A stretch of DNA of 6,464 nucleotides from Planctomycetia bacterium (GCA_030618975.1 JAUXCH010000300.1:1-6464); one strand, 5' to 3'. Numbered from the stretch's first letter, positions 1 through 6,335 are shown. Numbers and translations are program-made. Notes: generated by a model not told the origin, from the letters alone.

Positions 1-289
1 GAACGAACGCGACCAGACCCCAGAAGAGGAGGTGGCTGGCCAGTAACTCCACCGGTCCCACGGGGATCGCGCCGACGTGGGCGTCCAGCCGGCGTTGCGC
101 CTCCCGTTCGCGCCACAGCAGGAACAGGAACACCAGCGGCGCCAGCGACATCGCCGCCCGGCCGGCACCCCCAACGGCGTCACCGATCCACAGGCACGCC
201 GCGAGGATTGCCAGCGTGATCAGGCCCAGGACCGCGAGCGGCACACCACCGCGCAGGAGCCTCAGCTCGAAGGCGAGGATCGCCCTCAC
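1..289 (-). CDS. ABC-transporter membrane subunit, partial (N-terminal 96 aa; runs off the left edge)
   Basis: Reading the minus strand from GTG at 289-287 gives 96 uninterrupted codons to the window edge. The protein begins MRAILAFELRLLRGG, a short amphipathic lead-in. Hydrophobic segments follow at about residues 17-37 (VPLAVLGLITLAILAACLW) and 46-60 (MSLAPLVFLFLLW), then a charged cytoplasmic stretch (REREAQRRLDAH), with a third hydrophobic run starting near residue 84. This layout is typical of the start of an ABC-2-type permease or of the membrane subunits in ytr-like operons. The GTG overlaps the TGA of the upstream ATPase gene (GTGA), and only a weak purine-rich stretch precedes it, so translational coupling is likely. 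It presumably forms the membrane channel driven by the ATPase. The substrate cannot be told from this fragment, and no family-specific motif is visible, so the permease call rests on hydrophobicity and operon position. Confidence 0.75.
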   Translation of the reverse strand, partial: MRAILAFELRLLRGGVPLAVLGLITLAILAACLWIGDAVGGAGRAAMSLAPLVFLFLLWREREAQRRLDAHVGAIPVGPVELLASHLLFWGLVAFV

Positions 290-1173
290 GACCGCTTCCG
301 CATGAGCGCGATGAAGAGGTCCTCGAGGCCGAGCGGACGCGTCTGCACGACGTCCTTGCCCAGCACGTCGACTACGCGTTGCGCCGCCTCTTCGGGAGGG
401 AGAAGGAACGTCAGTGCCGTGTCGCCGTCGCGCGCCTCCGAGGCGACGCATCCGTCCAGCGCCGACACGTCGATCCCGTTCGTGCCGCGGACGAGAACCT
501 GGCACGCGTGCTCCTGCAGATCGCTCGTCGTTCCTTCGAGGATGAGTCGACCGCGCGCGAGAAACCCGATGCGGTCGGTCACACGCTCGATCTCGTTCAG
601 GTAGTGCGACGAGAGGAGCACGGTCGTGCCCGACCGGCCGAGCACCTCGATCAGGCTCTCCTGGAAGGCACGCCGCGTCAGCGGGTCGAGGCCGCCGGCG
701 GGCTCGTCGAGCACGAGCAACGGGGGGCGATGGGCCAGGGCGCAGACGAGCGCCACCTCGCGACGCTGCCCGCGGGAGAGCCGGCTCAGGGTGCGCCAGA
801 GCGGCAGCTCGAGCCGGTCGACGAGGTCGTACTCGAAGTCCTCGTCCCACTCCGGATAGAGGCTCTGGAAGAAGCGGAAGAGGTCGACGGGCCGGAGGGA
901 CAGAGGCAAGGTCTGGTCCTCCGCCACGTAGCCGATCCGCTGCTTGACGTCGTGAGGTTGCCGCGCGGGATCCAGGCCGAACACCCGCACCGCGCCCTCT
1001 TGGGGCCTCAGCATCCCCACCACCATGCGGAGGATCGTGGTCTTGCCCGAACCGTTCGGACCGACGAGGCCGTAGCAGGTCCCCGGCGCGAGCATCAGGT
1101 TCAGGTCCATGACGCCGATGCCCTTTTCGTAGAGCCGCGTCACGCCGTCGAACCGCACCACGGGTTCGGTCAT
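286..1173 (-). CDS. ABC transporter ATP-binding protein (YtrB/BcrA-like)
   Basis: A 295-aa cytoplasmic ATPase that would power export or extrusion by the adjoining membrane subunit. Visible motifs: Walker A GPNGSGKT at residues 38-45; a Q-loop region GYVAEDQ at 81-87; the ABC signature in the variant form LSRGQ at 132-136 (normally LSGGQ); Walker B LLVLDEP at 152-158, with catalytic E157; D-loop GGLDP at 160-164; and the switch histidine in LLSSH at 186-190. The C-terminal ~90 residues form the extra domain usual for single-domain drug or antibiotic exporters of the BcrA/YtrB type. The ATG at 1173 is chosen because GGAGGG lies 5 nt upstream and because it overlaps the regulator stop (ATGA). 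A longer in-frame reading upstream to 1647 crosses the gntR gene in the wrong frame and is not real. The substrate is unknown; the YtrA-type regulator suggests response to cell-envelope stress or an antibiotic, which is inference. Confidence 0.95.
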   Translation of the reverse strand: MTEPVVRFDGVTRLYEKGIGVMDLNLMLAPGTCYGLVGPNGSGKTTILRMVVGMLRPQEGAVRVFGLDPARQPHDVKQRIGYVAEDQTLPLSLRPVDLFRFFQSLYPEWDEDFEYDLVDRLELPLWRTLSRLSRGQRREVALVCALAHRPPLLVLDEPAGGLDPLTRRAFQESLIEVLGRSGTTVLLSSHYLNEIERVTDRIGFLARGRLILEGTTSDLQEHACQVLVRGTNGIDVSALDGCVASEARDGDTALTFLLPPEEAAQRVVDVLGKDVVQTRPLGLEDLFIALMRKRS

Positions 1174-1577
1174 CTTCTCCCTCCCCTGACGACCACCGAC
1201 GCCGACCAGGCCGCCCGAACCCGAGCCACGATCTCGCGCTGGTCGAGACCCAGGAGCCGCGCCTGCCGTACGAGTGCCTCGAGCCGACGTTCGAGGGTCG
1301 CCGCCGCGTCGTCGCTGGCCTCCGCGATCGCGGCGGCGGCGAACGTGCCGCGTCCCCGAACCGAGATCACGAAGCCCTCCCCCTCCAGCACCTCGTACGC
1401 CCGCTTCACGGTGAGCGGCGCCACGACCAGGTCGCGCGCGAGGTCGCGATGGGAAGGCAGTCGATCGCCGGGCCCGATCAGGCCGGCGGCCATCCCCGCC
1501 TTCACCTGCTCCACGATCTGCCGGTAGATCGGCAGCGCGTCGCCGGGATGGACCGAGAACAGCATCCGCGTGCTCAT
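1170..1577 (-). CDS. GntR-family transcriptional regulator, YtrA subfamily
   Basis: A 135-aa DNA-binding protein. Residues 16-79 match the GntR winged helix-turn-helix closely: PIYRQIVEQVKAGMAAG, then GDRLPSHRDLARDL, VAPLTVKRAYEVLEGEGF and the wing VRGRGTF. The C-terminal part (about 80-135) is only ~55 residues, too short for a FadR, HutC or MocR effector domain. It looks like the two-helix dimerisation tail of the YtrA subgroup, whose members usually repress a co-transcribed ABC transporter. That fits here, since the gene leads the operon and its TGA overlaps the ATPase ATG. The ATG at 1577 lies immediately beside a 22-bp near-palindrome and has no Shine-Dalgarno at normal spacing; the second in-frame ATG (1565, residue 5) has none either. 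The transcript may therefore be leaderless or nearly so. Autorepression through the adjacent palindrome is inferred. Confidence 0.92.
   Translation of the reverse strand: MSTRMLFSVHPGDALPIYRQIVEQVKAGMAAGLIGPGDRLPSHRDLARDLVVAPLTVKRAYEVLEGEGFVISVRGRGTFAAAAIAEASDDAAATLERRLEALVRQARLLGLDQREIVARVRAAWSASVVVRGGRR
1179..1184 (-). promoter_or_regulatory. Ribosome binding site of the ABC ATPase gene
   Basis: GGAGGG on the minus strand, within a longer G/A-rich run, 5 nt before ATG 1173. It lies inside the last codons of gntR and fixes the ATPase start. Confidence 0.8.
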
Positions 1578-1599
1578 GTGATATGTATCTATATATCAC
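1578..1599. promoter_or_regulatory. Probable GntR/YtrA operator overlapping the gntR promoter
   Basis: A 22-bp inverted repeat, GTGATAT-N8-ATATCAC, with perfect 7-bp arms and two further complementary pairs in the spacer. It is an AT-rich island in very GC-rich DNA, has the outer GT...AC form common for GntR-family sites, and touches the gntR start codon. On the minus strand it contains TATAGA, a plausible -10 ending about 10 nt before the ATG. No convincing -35 was found. Repressor bound here would block the -10 and the start codon. Confidence 0.6.
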
Positions 1600-1648
1600 C
1601 TGGGGCCGGCGAGCACCACCCTTGAAGGGCCGGGCGCGGCAGGCCATC

Positions 1649-1679
1649 TACCACGCTTCATGGTATGTTCTCTACCATG
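1649..1679 (+). promoter_or_regulatory. Probable vapBC promoter/operator: phased TACCA/TGGTA boxes
   Basis: TACCA at 1649, TGGTA at 1661 and TACCA at 1673 lie exactly 12 bp apart in alternating orientation. The last two extend to a perfect inverted repeat CATGGTA-N7-TACCATG (1659-1665 / 1673-1679). A degenerate fourth box, AACCA, occurs one more 12-bp step on, at 1685. An extended -10, TG-G-TATGTT (1661-1669), lies inside, 7 nt before ATG 1677. Antitoxins of VapB type usually autorepress, alone or with toxin, by binding such repeats over their own promoter. The operator role is inferred; the repeats are directly visible. Confidence 0.55.
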
Positions 1680-1937
1680 ATCGCAACCATGGACAAGGCG
1701 GGACGCATCGTCATCCCCAAGGCCATCCGGACGCGAGCCGGTCTGGAGGCCGGGGTGCCGCTCGAGATCCGCGTCCGGGACGGCCGGGTAGAGATCGAAC
1801 CTGCGCCGCGGCGCATCGAGCTCAAGGAGCACGGGCCGCTCCTGATCGCGGAGGCCGTCGAGGACGGCCCCATCCTCACGGCCGACGAGGTACGACGTGC
1901 AATCGAAGACCTGCGTACGCGATCGACGGAACCCTGA
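1677..1937 (+). CDS. vapB: AbrB/MazE-fold antitoxin of a VapBC-type module
   Basis: An 86-aa protein with the swapped-hairpin AbrB DNA-binding signature at its N-terminus: MIATMDKAGRIVIPKAIR, followed by LEAGVPLEIRVRDGRVEIEP (to about residue 46). The C-terminal ~40 residues (GPILTADEVRRAIEDLRTRS) have the acidic/helical form of a toxin-binding tail. The antitoxin would neutralise the PIN toxin encoded next and repress the operon. ATG 1677 is preferred because it leaves the usual few residues before DKAGR and lies 7 nt after a TATGTT extended -10, giving a possible leaderless message. ATG 1665 adds MFST, and ATG 1689 would remove the first beta strand. None has a clear Shine-Dalgarno. The gene's end is overlapped by the only canonical start of the toxin reading frame. 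The toxin-antitoxin role is known for the family and inferred here from the pairing. Confidence 0.88.
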   Translation: MIATMDKAGRIVIPKAIRTRAGLEAGVPLEIRVRDGRVEIEPAPRRIELKEHGPLLIAEAVEDGPILTADEVRRAIEDLRTRSTEP

Positions 1938-2385
1938 GGCGTTCACGACGGCCCTCGACACGAGCGTCGTGATCGCGTCGCTGCTGGGTTGGCATCAGCG
2001 CCATCAACTCGCACGAGACGCGCTCCTCACGGTCCTCGCTCGAGGCGACGACGTGGTTCTCCCCGGGCACGCGCTGGTGGAGGCGTATGCCGTCATGACG
2101 CGGCTACCGGCCGGCAAGCGTGTCGCCCCGGCGGCCGCCTACGAGATGTTGCGCCACAACTTCCAGGCGCAAGCGCGCATCGTCACGCTCGCAAGCGAAG
2201 ACATCTGGCTGACCCTCGACGAATCGAGCCGCCGGGGGGTCGCGGGTGGCCTGACGTACGACGCGCGCATCCTCGCTGCAGCGCGCAGGGCAGGTGCGGA
2301 TCTACTCCTCACCCTGCATGCACGGGACTACGAGCGGCTGGATCCGGGCAGCGTCCGCATCGTGGTGCCGGGTCAGGGTCTCTGA
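1897..2385 (+). CDS. vapC: PIN-domain ribonuclease toxin (VapC-type)
   Basis: PIN-domain endoribonuclease, expected to cleave RNA with Mg2+ and to be held inactive by the AbrB-type partner. From GTG 1897 it has 162 aa. The acidic centre is complete: D21 in ALDTSVVIASLL, E62 in GHALVEAYAVMTRLP, D122 in GLTYDARILAAARRAGADLL, and D144 in LHARDYERL, where many relatives have N/R-rich versions of the same turn. The start is odd. The domain begins at about residue 18, and the only ATG/GTG/TTG in frame before it is GTG 1897, which overlaps vapB by 41 bp and adds a 17-residue tail of non-PIN character. ACG 1945, 5 nt after GAGG at the vapB stop, would give T(M)TALDTSVV, the usual VapC beginning, so a non-standard ACG start or an ATG-to-ACG change is possible. 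The C-terminus is of normal length. Confidence 0.9.
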   Translation: MQSKTCVRDRRNPEAFTTALDTSVVIASLLGWHQRHQLARDALLTVLARGDDVVLPGHALVEAYAVMTRLPAGKRVAPAAAYEMLRHNFQAQARIVTLASEDIWLTLDESSRRGVAGGLTYDARILAAARRAGADLLLTLHARDYERLDPGSVRIVVPGQGL

Positions 2386-2407
2386 GGCGACGCAGGAGTT
2401 GATCCTC

Positions 2408-2430
2408 GTTCCACCCGGCCGTGGGTGAAC
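2408..2430. terminator. Weak terminator-like hairpin between convergent genes
   Basis: GTTC-c-ACCC pairs with GGGT-GAAC around a 6-nt loop, giving an 8-bp stem with one bulged C. It sits in the 47-bp gap where vapC (plus) and the 233-aa gene (minus) converge, so it could serve both strands. There is no T-run on either side, which weakens the call; a Rho-dependent end is equally possible. Confidence 0.25.
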
Positions 2431-2432
2431 TC

Positions 2433-3134
2433 TCAGCGACGGGTCCCGTAGCGTTGATTCGGCAAGCGCGCTGGTGGCCACCGTCCCGCGCGGCCGAAGC
2501 AGAGCACATGGCGCAGCGGCTCGGGAACGGCGGCGCGGTGCCGGGGCTTGAGCCGCCAGATCTTGCAGCGTCCGACGCGCAGCAGGCGCCGCGGCAAGAC
2601 GAGCAGGTCGATCCGGATCGCAGAGGCCCCGGTCAGGTGCAGCAGGGGCAGCAGCAGGCCGGTCGCGCCCTCGATCTGCTGGAGCGGCCACGTCCCGGGA
2701 TCATCGATGCCCTCTCCCGCGAGGGACAGGCTCGTGCTCCAGCCCAAGTCGGGAACCTGGATCTCCCCGTCGGCGGGCCGGATCCCCCACGCGCGGTCCC
2801 TTATCTCGTCCCACGACCGCGAGATGCGAACTGGCGGCCAGACCAAGGAACCGAGACCGACCCTCACCTGATGCCTCTCGCCGTAGGATCCGTGCACGAC
2901 CTCGAGCGCGACGGCGTTTCCCCACGACGGGCAGCTCTTCGCCCATCGCAGTCCCTCGGCGTCCGTTCCGAACGCCACGGCCAACACGGGCTCCGACGCC
3001 ACCGCAAGGCCTCGCCAAGCGGTCGGCCAGTAGGCGGAGCACCACTGGGTGGCACCCAGATCGCCCTTCACGGTGATGGGGACGCCGGTGAGTTCTGGAA
3101 CCTCGGGAATCTGGGGTGCTTGGATGCGTGACAT
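2433..3134 (-). CDS. Conserved-looking hypothetical protein, 233 aa, function unknown
   Basis: I do not recognise this protein. It begins MSRIQAPQIPEVPELTGVP and has no signal peptide or clear membrane helix, so it is probably cytoplasmic. The first ~160 residues are tryptophan-rich and mixed alpha/beta in look (WCSAYWPTAWRGL; LGSLVWPPVRISRSWDEIRD; VPDLGWSTSLSL). A short hydrophobic stretch follows (GATGLLLPLLHLTG), then a strongly basic tail (LPRRLLRVGRCKIWRLKPRH) that could bind nucleic acid or lipid, which is speculation. Coding is supported by high G/C at third positions up to the stop and by GGAGGT 8 nt before ATG 3134. The frame stays open upstream to 3299, but that part overlaps the neighbouring gene and lacks such a site, so the shorter form is chosen. 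It follows the large exported-protein gene by 122 bp on the same strand and might share its transcript. Confidence 0.72.
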   Translation of the reverse strand: MSRIQAPQIPEVPELTGVPITVKGDLGATQWCSAYWPTAWRGLAVASEPVLAVAFGTDAEGLRWAKSCPSWGNAVALEVVHGSYGERHQVRVGLGSLVWPPVRISRSWDEIRDRAWGIRPADGEIQVPDLGWSTSLSLAGEGIDDPGTWPLQQIEGATGLLLPLLHLTGASAIRIDLLVLPRRLLRVGRCKIWRLKPRHRAAVPEPLRHVLCFGRAGRWPPARLPNQRYGTRR

Positions 3135-3142
3135 CGCGAGCG

Positions 3143-3148
3143 ACCTCC
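3143..3148 (-). promoter_or_regulatory. Strong ribosome binding site of the 233-aa gene
   Basis: GGAGGT on the minus strand, 8 nt before ATG 3134. It decides the start against the longer open frame and is the main evidence that this orphan is translated. Confidence 0.75.
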
Positions 3149-3256
3149 GTAGGTCTGTCGGCGAGACCTGCGCCGTCGCCCGCTGGCGAACCGAGCAGGG
3201 TGTCACCGAGGGGTCTTCCACGCAAGAGCCCTGTGAGCCTGCGCGCAGAAACCCGC

Positions 3257-6200
3257 TCAGCGGTCGGAGGGCAGTCGATGGCCGCGGAGCCAGGACCACG
3301 CCTCCTTCACCTTCGCGCGCGGGAAGGGATCGACGTGACGCCCCTCGAACTCCTCGAAGCGGACCTTGTGGCCGGCCTTCTCGAGCAGGCCGGCCATCCG
3401 CTTCAGGTGCGACGACGGGATCTTCGAGGTGTCCTGGTAGCGAGAGCAGTCGGGCAGGCTGGAGACCGCGTGGCCGTCGAGGTCGAGCTCCGTGTCGACG
3501 TTCCCCGCGAGGAGCAGCACGGGCACCTTCCGCGCGGACGCCTCTGCGAGCAGATCGGGAACGGGCTCCGGCAGGACCAGCGTCCGCTTGCCTCCCGAGC
3601 CCCAGGGGATGCGGGACTCGCCGTCGAAGAGGGGCGGGTTGGCGAGCGTCACGGCGGCGACCGCCTCACCGCGGCGGAGCGCGGTGGCGAGGGCCGCGTG
3701 CGCGCCCTCGCCCTGCGCGGCCAGGTAGACGCGAGTCGGGTCGAAGGCGTGCGTCGTCCCCACCGATTCGAGGAGTGCGTCGAGGAGTCGGGTGTGCTCG
3801 CGGGTCTGCCAGGAGAGGCCCATGTGGAGGATGTCCACGTCGCCGAGCGGCAGGGCGAGCAGGCAGCCCTCTTCCTCCGCCAGCTGTCGCCACGACTCGA
3901 GATCCCGCTTCGCGTAGCGCTCGAGATCCTGCGCGCCGAAGGCCTGGCCCGAGCGGTAGGAACCGAGACGACTGCGCCGATGGAGGACCACGAGGAGGGG
4001 CGGTAAAACGGCAGGATCGTACGCCTCGGGCACGAAGAGCCAGTACGGGCGCTGCGCGGACGTGCCCGGGACCGGCCGCAGCCCCAGGTCCACCTCCTCG
4101 CGCGTCGTCGCGGGCGCCTCGTGGACCTCGAACGTCCCGTCGAGGAGGCCGACGTCCACGCCGCGCCCTGCGGCCGGTTGCCGGGGCGCGTCCTCGGCGC
4201 CTTCAGGCGCCGCGGGCAGCGCCCCCGCCTCGGCGTCCCGCCCGTGGACCTCGAGGTCGATGTCGTTGAGGGCCACGTAGGAGGTCGAGCGGCCCGCCTG
4301 GGACTGCTTCACGCGGATGCACCCCGAGATCGTGTCCAGGTCGAGCGCGGTGATGCGCTTCGCGGCTGCGTCGAGCTGCATCGTGCCCGAGAAGGAGGTG
4401 GTCAGGACGTGGCTGCCCGACTCCGGGCCGAACTTCACCAGGGCGCGAAGCGCCACGTCGACCCGGTCCCCCTCGCGACCGACGACCTCGGCCTCCATCC
4501 GCCCGCGGACGGTCTCGTGGAAGGGCTGGAAGAGTCGGGCGACGGTCCCGGCAGGCACCGCCCAACGCCGCCCGGGCGTGAGGGGACCGCTCGTGGGCAG
4601 GAGCGTCCGCAGCAGGGCTGCGGGAAGCGCGGTGCGCCCCGCCTGCAGGCCGACGCCCTCCACCGTCGCTTCGAGCCCCGACCATCGGTGCCGCGTCGAG
4701 GCCTCCTGCAGCGAGGCGGTCACCCGCAGGGCGCGCGTCTCGTCGAGCGCGGGGGGAGCGCCCTCCCCGGCGGGCCCCGCCGGCGCTTCGGTTGGGGTGC
4801 CGGCGGCCGCGTGGAACCAGGCGAGCCGGTCGCTTCGGGCACCGAGCGTGAGGCAGGCGAAGGCCGTTCCGTAGACGTCGCCGAACCACCCCTTGAACGC
4901 GCCGTCGGCGCGCTGGACCTCCGCCAGGCGCGCGGCGACGTCCGCGTGCCACGCTCCGAAGGCGTCGGCGGGGGCCTCGCCGAGACGCCGGAAGGCGAGC
5001 GCGCTGTAGAGGAGACCGAGGGTGTGGTTGCCCGTCGCCCAGTAGACGCCGTTCATGACGGTGGTCTCGGTGTAGGCCCGGAAGTAGGCCTCGGGGGCGA
5101 CGCTCTCGAGGGCTTCCAGGTAGACCGCGGTGTCGGGGCGCTCCTTCCAGCCGAGGAGGGACGCGAGCACGAACGCGTTCGCCTCGTAGGAGAACGAACG
5201 CCATTCGCCCTGGACGGTCTCCGGGCGCGGCGGGAGCATGAGCGCCGCCTGGCTCTTCAGGGCGCGTCGGATCGTCCGCTCCTGGACCGGCACGCCCACC
5301 CGGCGGGCGAGGAGCAGCGCGTCGAGCATCGCGGCGCCCGGGCCGACTTCGGCGTGCGGGTCGGGCAGCGCCCGGTAGCCCCAGCCGCCGTCGAGGTTCT
5401 GGACGCGCTCGATGAGCGTGACGGCCTTCCGGAGGGCCGCCTCGAGGTCGGTGGTGTCCTCGCCCTGCGCGCGCTGGTGCCGGAGCATCTCGGCGAGGAA
5501 GAGCGTGCCGAACCCGTGCTCCCACATTCCCTTGAACGACGGGCTCGAGTCGTAGAGGTACCCGTCGTCGTGTGAGCAGGAGAGGACGTACGAAAGCGCC
5601 TTCTCGGCCGCCTCCTCGAAGGCGGGATCGAGGAGCAGGGCCATGCCGCCGAGCGAGGTCACGGCGACGTGGAAGCGTTGGGGATATCCGGGGTAGGCCT
5701 CCCCCGCCGGGAGCTTCCCGTCCTCCTCCTGCTGGGCGGCGAGCCAGCCGAGGCCGGCCCGCAGGCTTTCTTCGGGCCCCAGCACCTCGCCCTCGTGCTC
5801 GTAGTGGCGGGGGGCGTCGATCGGCTGCCGCATCCGCTTCCGCAGGCGCTCGAGGATCTCGGGGGGCAGATCCACGCCGGGAGGAAGCTGCACGCCCGGG
5901 GGCAGCGATCCGGCCGGCGCCTTCGGCCGCGGCGCCAACACGACCGTCTTCTCGATCACCTCCTCGCCGCGACGGACGCGCAGGGCGATCTCGTCGCCGG
6001 CGTACCTGTCGGCGAGCACGGCCCGGAGGTCCTCGATGCTGCCGATCCCCACGCCGTCGACGGCCACGAGCACGTCGCCGGGCTCGAGGCCGGCACGGGC
6101 GGCCGGTGTCTCGGGCTGCACGACGCGAATCGTGGTCCCGTCCAGGGTCACGCCGAGGAAACCGCGTTCGCGGGGCTCGGCCTCGTCCTCCCCGGCGAAA

Positions 6201-6265
6201 CCGGCCAGTGGGCTCAGGACGAGCAGCAGGCACACCGCACCGTGCGCGACGGATCGAAGCGACAT
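3257..6265 (-). CDS. Exported PDZ / squalene-cyclase-like toroid / alpha-beta hydrolase-like multidomain protein
   Basis: A 1002-aa protein starting at ATG 6265, with GGAGGG 6 nt upstream. Order of parts: signal peptide 1-24 (MSLR, hydrophobic AVCLLLVLSPLAG, likely cut after GFA); PDZ domain about 34-111, with peptide-binding loop GFLGV at 35-39 and GLEPGDVLVAVDG at 59-71; a proline-rich linker with LPPGV repeats, 118-135; an alpha/alpha toroid of prenyltransferase/squalene-cyclase type about 164-476, with three QxxDG turns (Q179-G183, Q289-G293 followed by GW, Q451-G455); an Ala/Pro linker 488-506; a beta-rich unassigned region about 510-675; a second Ala/Pro linker 680-700; and an alpha/beta-hydrolase-like domain about 736-1000. 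The toroid has no DxDD or comparable catalytic acid motif, so it is probably a binding scaffold. In the hydrolase part D924 (AGNVD) and H977 (EGRH) are present, but the nucleophile position reads AQGEG, with G852 where serine belongs, and the oxyanion-side loop is HRRS rather than HG. Envelope or periplasmic location is inferred; substrate unknown. Confidence 0.88.
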   Translation of the reverse strand: MSLRSVAHGAVCLLLVLSPLAGFAGEDEAEPRERGFLGVTLDGTTIRVVQPETPAARAGLEPGDVLVAVDGVGIGSIEDLRAVLADRYAGDEIALRVRRGEEVIEKTVVLAPRPKAPAGSLPPGVQLPPGVDLPPEILERLRKRMRQPIDAPRHYEHEGEVLGPEESLRAGLGWLAAQQEEDGKLPAGEAYPGYPQRFHVAVTSLGGMALLLDPAFEEAAEKALSYVLSCSHDDGYLYDSSPSFKGMWEHGFGTLFLAEMLRHQRAQGEDTTDLEAALRKAVTLIERVQNLDGGWGYRALPDPHAEVGPGAAMLDALLLARRVGVPVQERTIRRALKSQAALMLPPRPETVQGEWRSFSYEANAFVLASLLGWKERPDTAVYLEALESVAPEAYFRAYTETTVMNGVYWATGNHTLGLLYSALAFRRLGEAPADAFGAWHADVAARLAEVQRADGAFKGWFGDVYGTAFACLTLGARSDRLAWFHAAAGTPTEAPAGPAGEGAPPALDETRALRVTASLQEASTRHRWSGLEATVEGVGLQAGRTALPAALLRTLLPTSGPLTPGRRWAVPAGTVARLFQPFHETVRGRMEAEVVGREGDRVDVALRALVKFGPESGSHVLTTSFSGTMQLDAAAKRITALDLDTISGCIRVKQSQAGRSTSYVALNDIDLEVHGRDAEAGALPAAPEGAEDAPRQPAAGRGVDVGLLDGTFEVHEAPATTREEVDLGLRPVPGTSAQRPYWLFVPEAYDPAVLPPLLVVLHRRSRLGSYRSGQAFGAQDLERYAKRDLESWRQLAEEEGCLLALPLGDVDILHMGLSWQTREHTRLLDALLESVGTTHAFDPTRVYLAAQGEGAHAALATALRRGEAVAAVTLANPPLFDGESRIPWGSGGKRTLVLPEPVPDLLAEASARKVPVLLLAGNVDTELDLDGHAVSSLPDCSRYQDTSKIPSSHLKRMAGLLEKAGHKVRFEEFEGRHVDPFPRAKVKEAWSWLRGHRLPSDR

Positions 6266-6271
6266 GGCACA

Positions 6272-6277
6272 CCCTCC
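6272..6277 (-). promoter_or_regulatory. Ribosome binding site of the PDZ/toroid gene
   Basis: GGAGGG on the minus strand, 6 nt before ATG 6265. Together with the signal peptide that begins there, it rules out the 18-residue upstream extension to 6319. Confidence 0.75.
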
Positions 6278-6335
6278 GCGGGAGACGACGCGGTCACCGG
6301 TCCTGCCTACGCCCCGCACCTCCCGTTGTTGTACC

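Noticed and set aside
379..1527. 382-aa plus-strand open frame opposite the ABC and gntR genes
   Set aside because: Antisense reading of GC-rich coding DNA; composition is Arg/Glu/Ala-rich with no domain, and both opposite-strand genes are well supported.
286..1647. Single 453-aa minus-strand protein with an N-terminal extension on the ABC ATPase
   Set aside because: The extension reads through gntR in another frame and is low-complexity Arg/Gly/Ala. The gntR frame has a clear GntR domain, and the ATPase has its own ribosome site and an ATGA overlap.
2421..3131. 236-aa plus-strand open frame opposite the 233-aa gene
   Set aside because: No ribosome site and a low-complexity Gly/Pro/Gln/Arg composition; the minus strand has GGAGGT and better codon use.
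3135..3299. 55-residue N-terminal extension of the 233-aa protein
   Set aside because: It overlaps the neighbouring coding end by 43 bp and lacks a ribosome site, whereas ATG 3134 has an excellent one.
3049..4269. 406-aa plus-strand open frame spanning the 3135-3256 gap
   Set aside because: Arg/Ser/Pro-rich shadow crossing two minus-strand genes, with no start signal.
4121..5575. 484-aa plus-strand open frame
   Set aside because: Antisense of the PDZ/toroid gene; Arg/Gly/Val/Glu-rich with no recognisable domain.
4203..6272. 689-aa minus-strand open frame
   Set aside because: Out-of-frame shadow of the PDZ/toroid gene, with about one residue in four arginine; the signal peptide, PDZ and toroid motifs are in the other frame.
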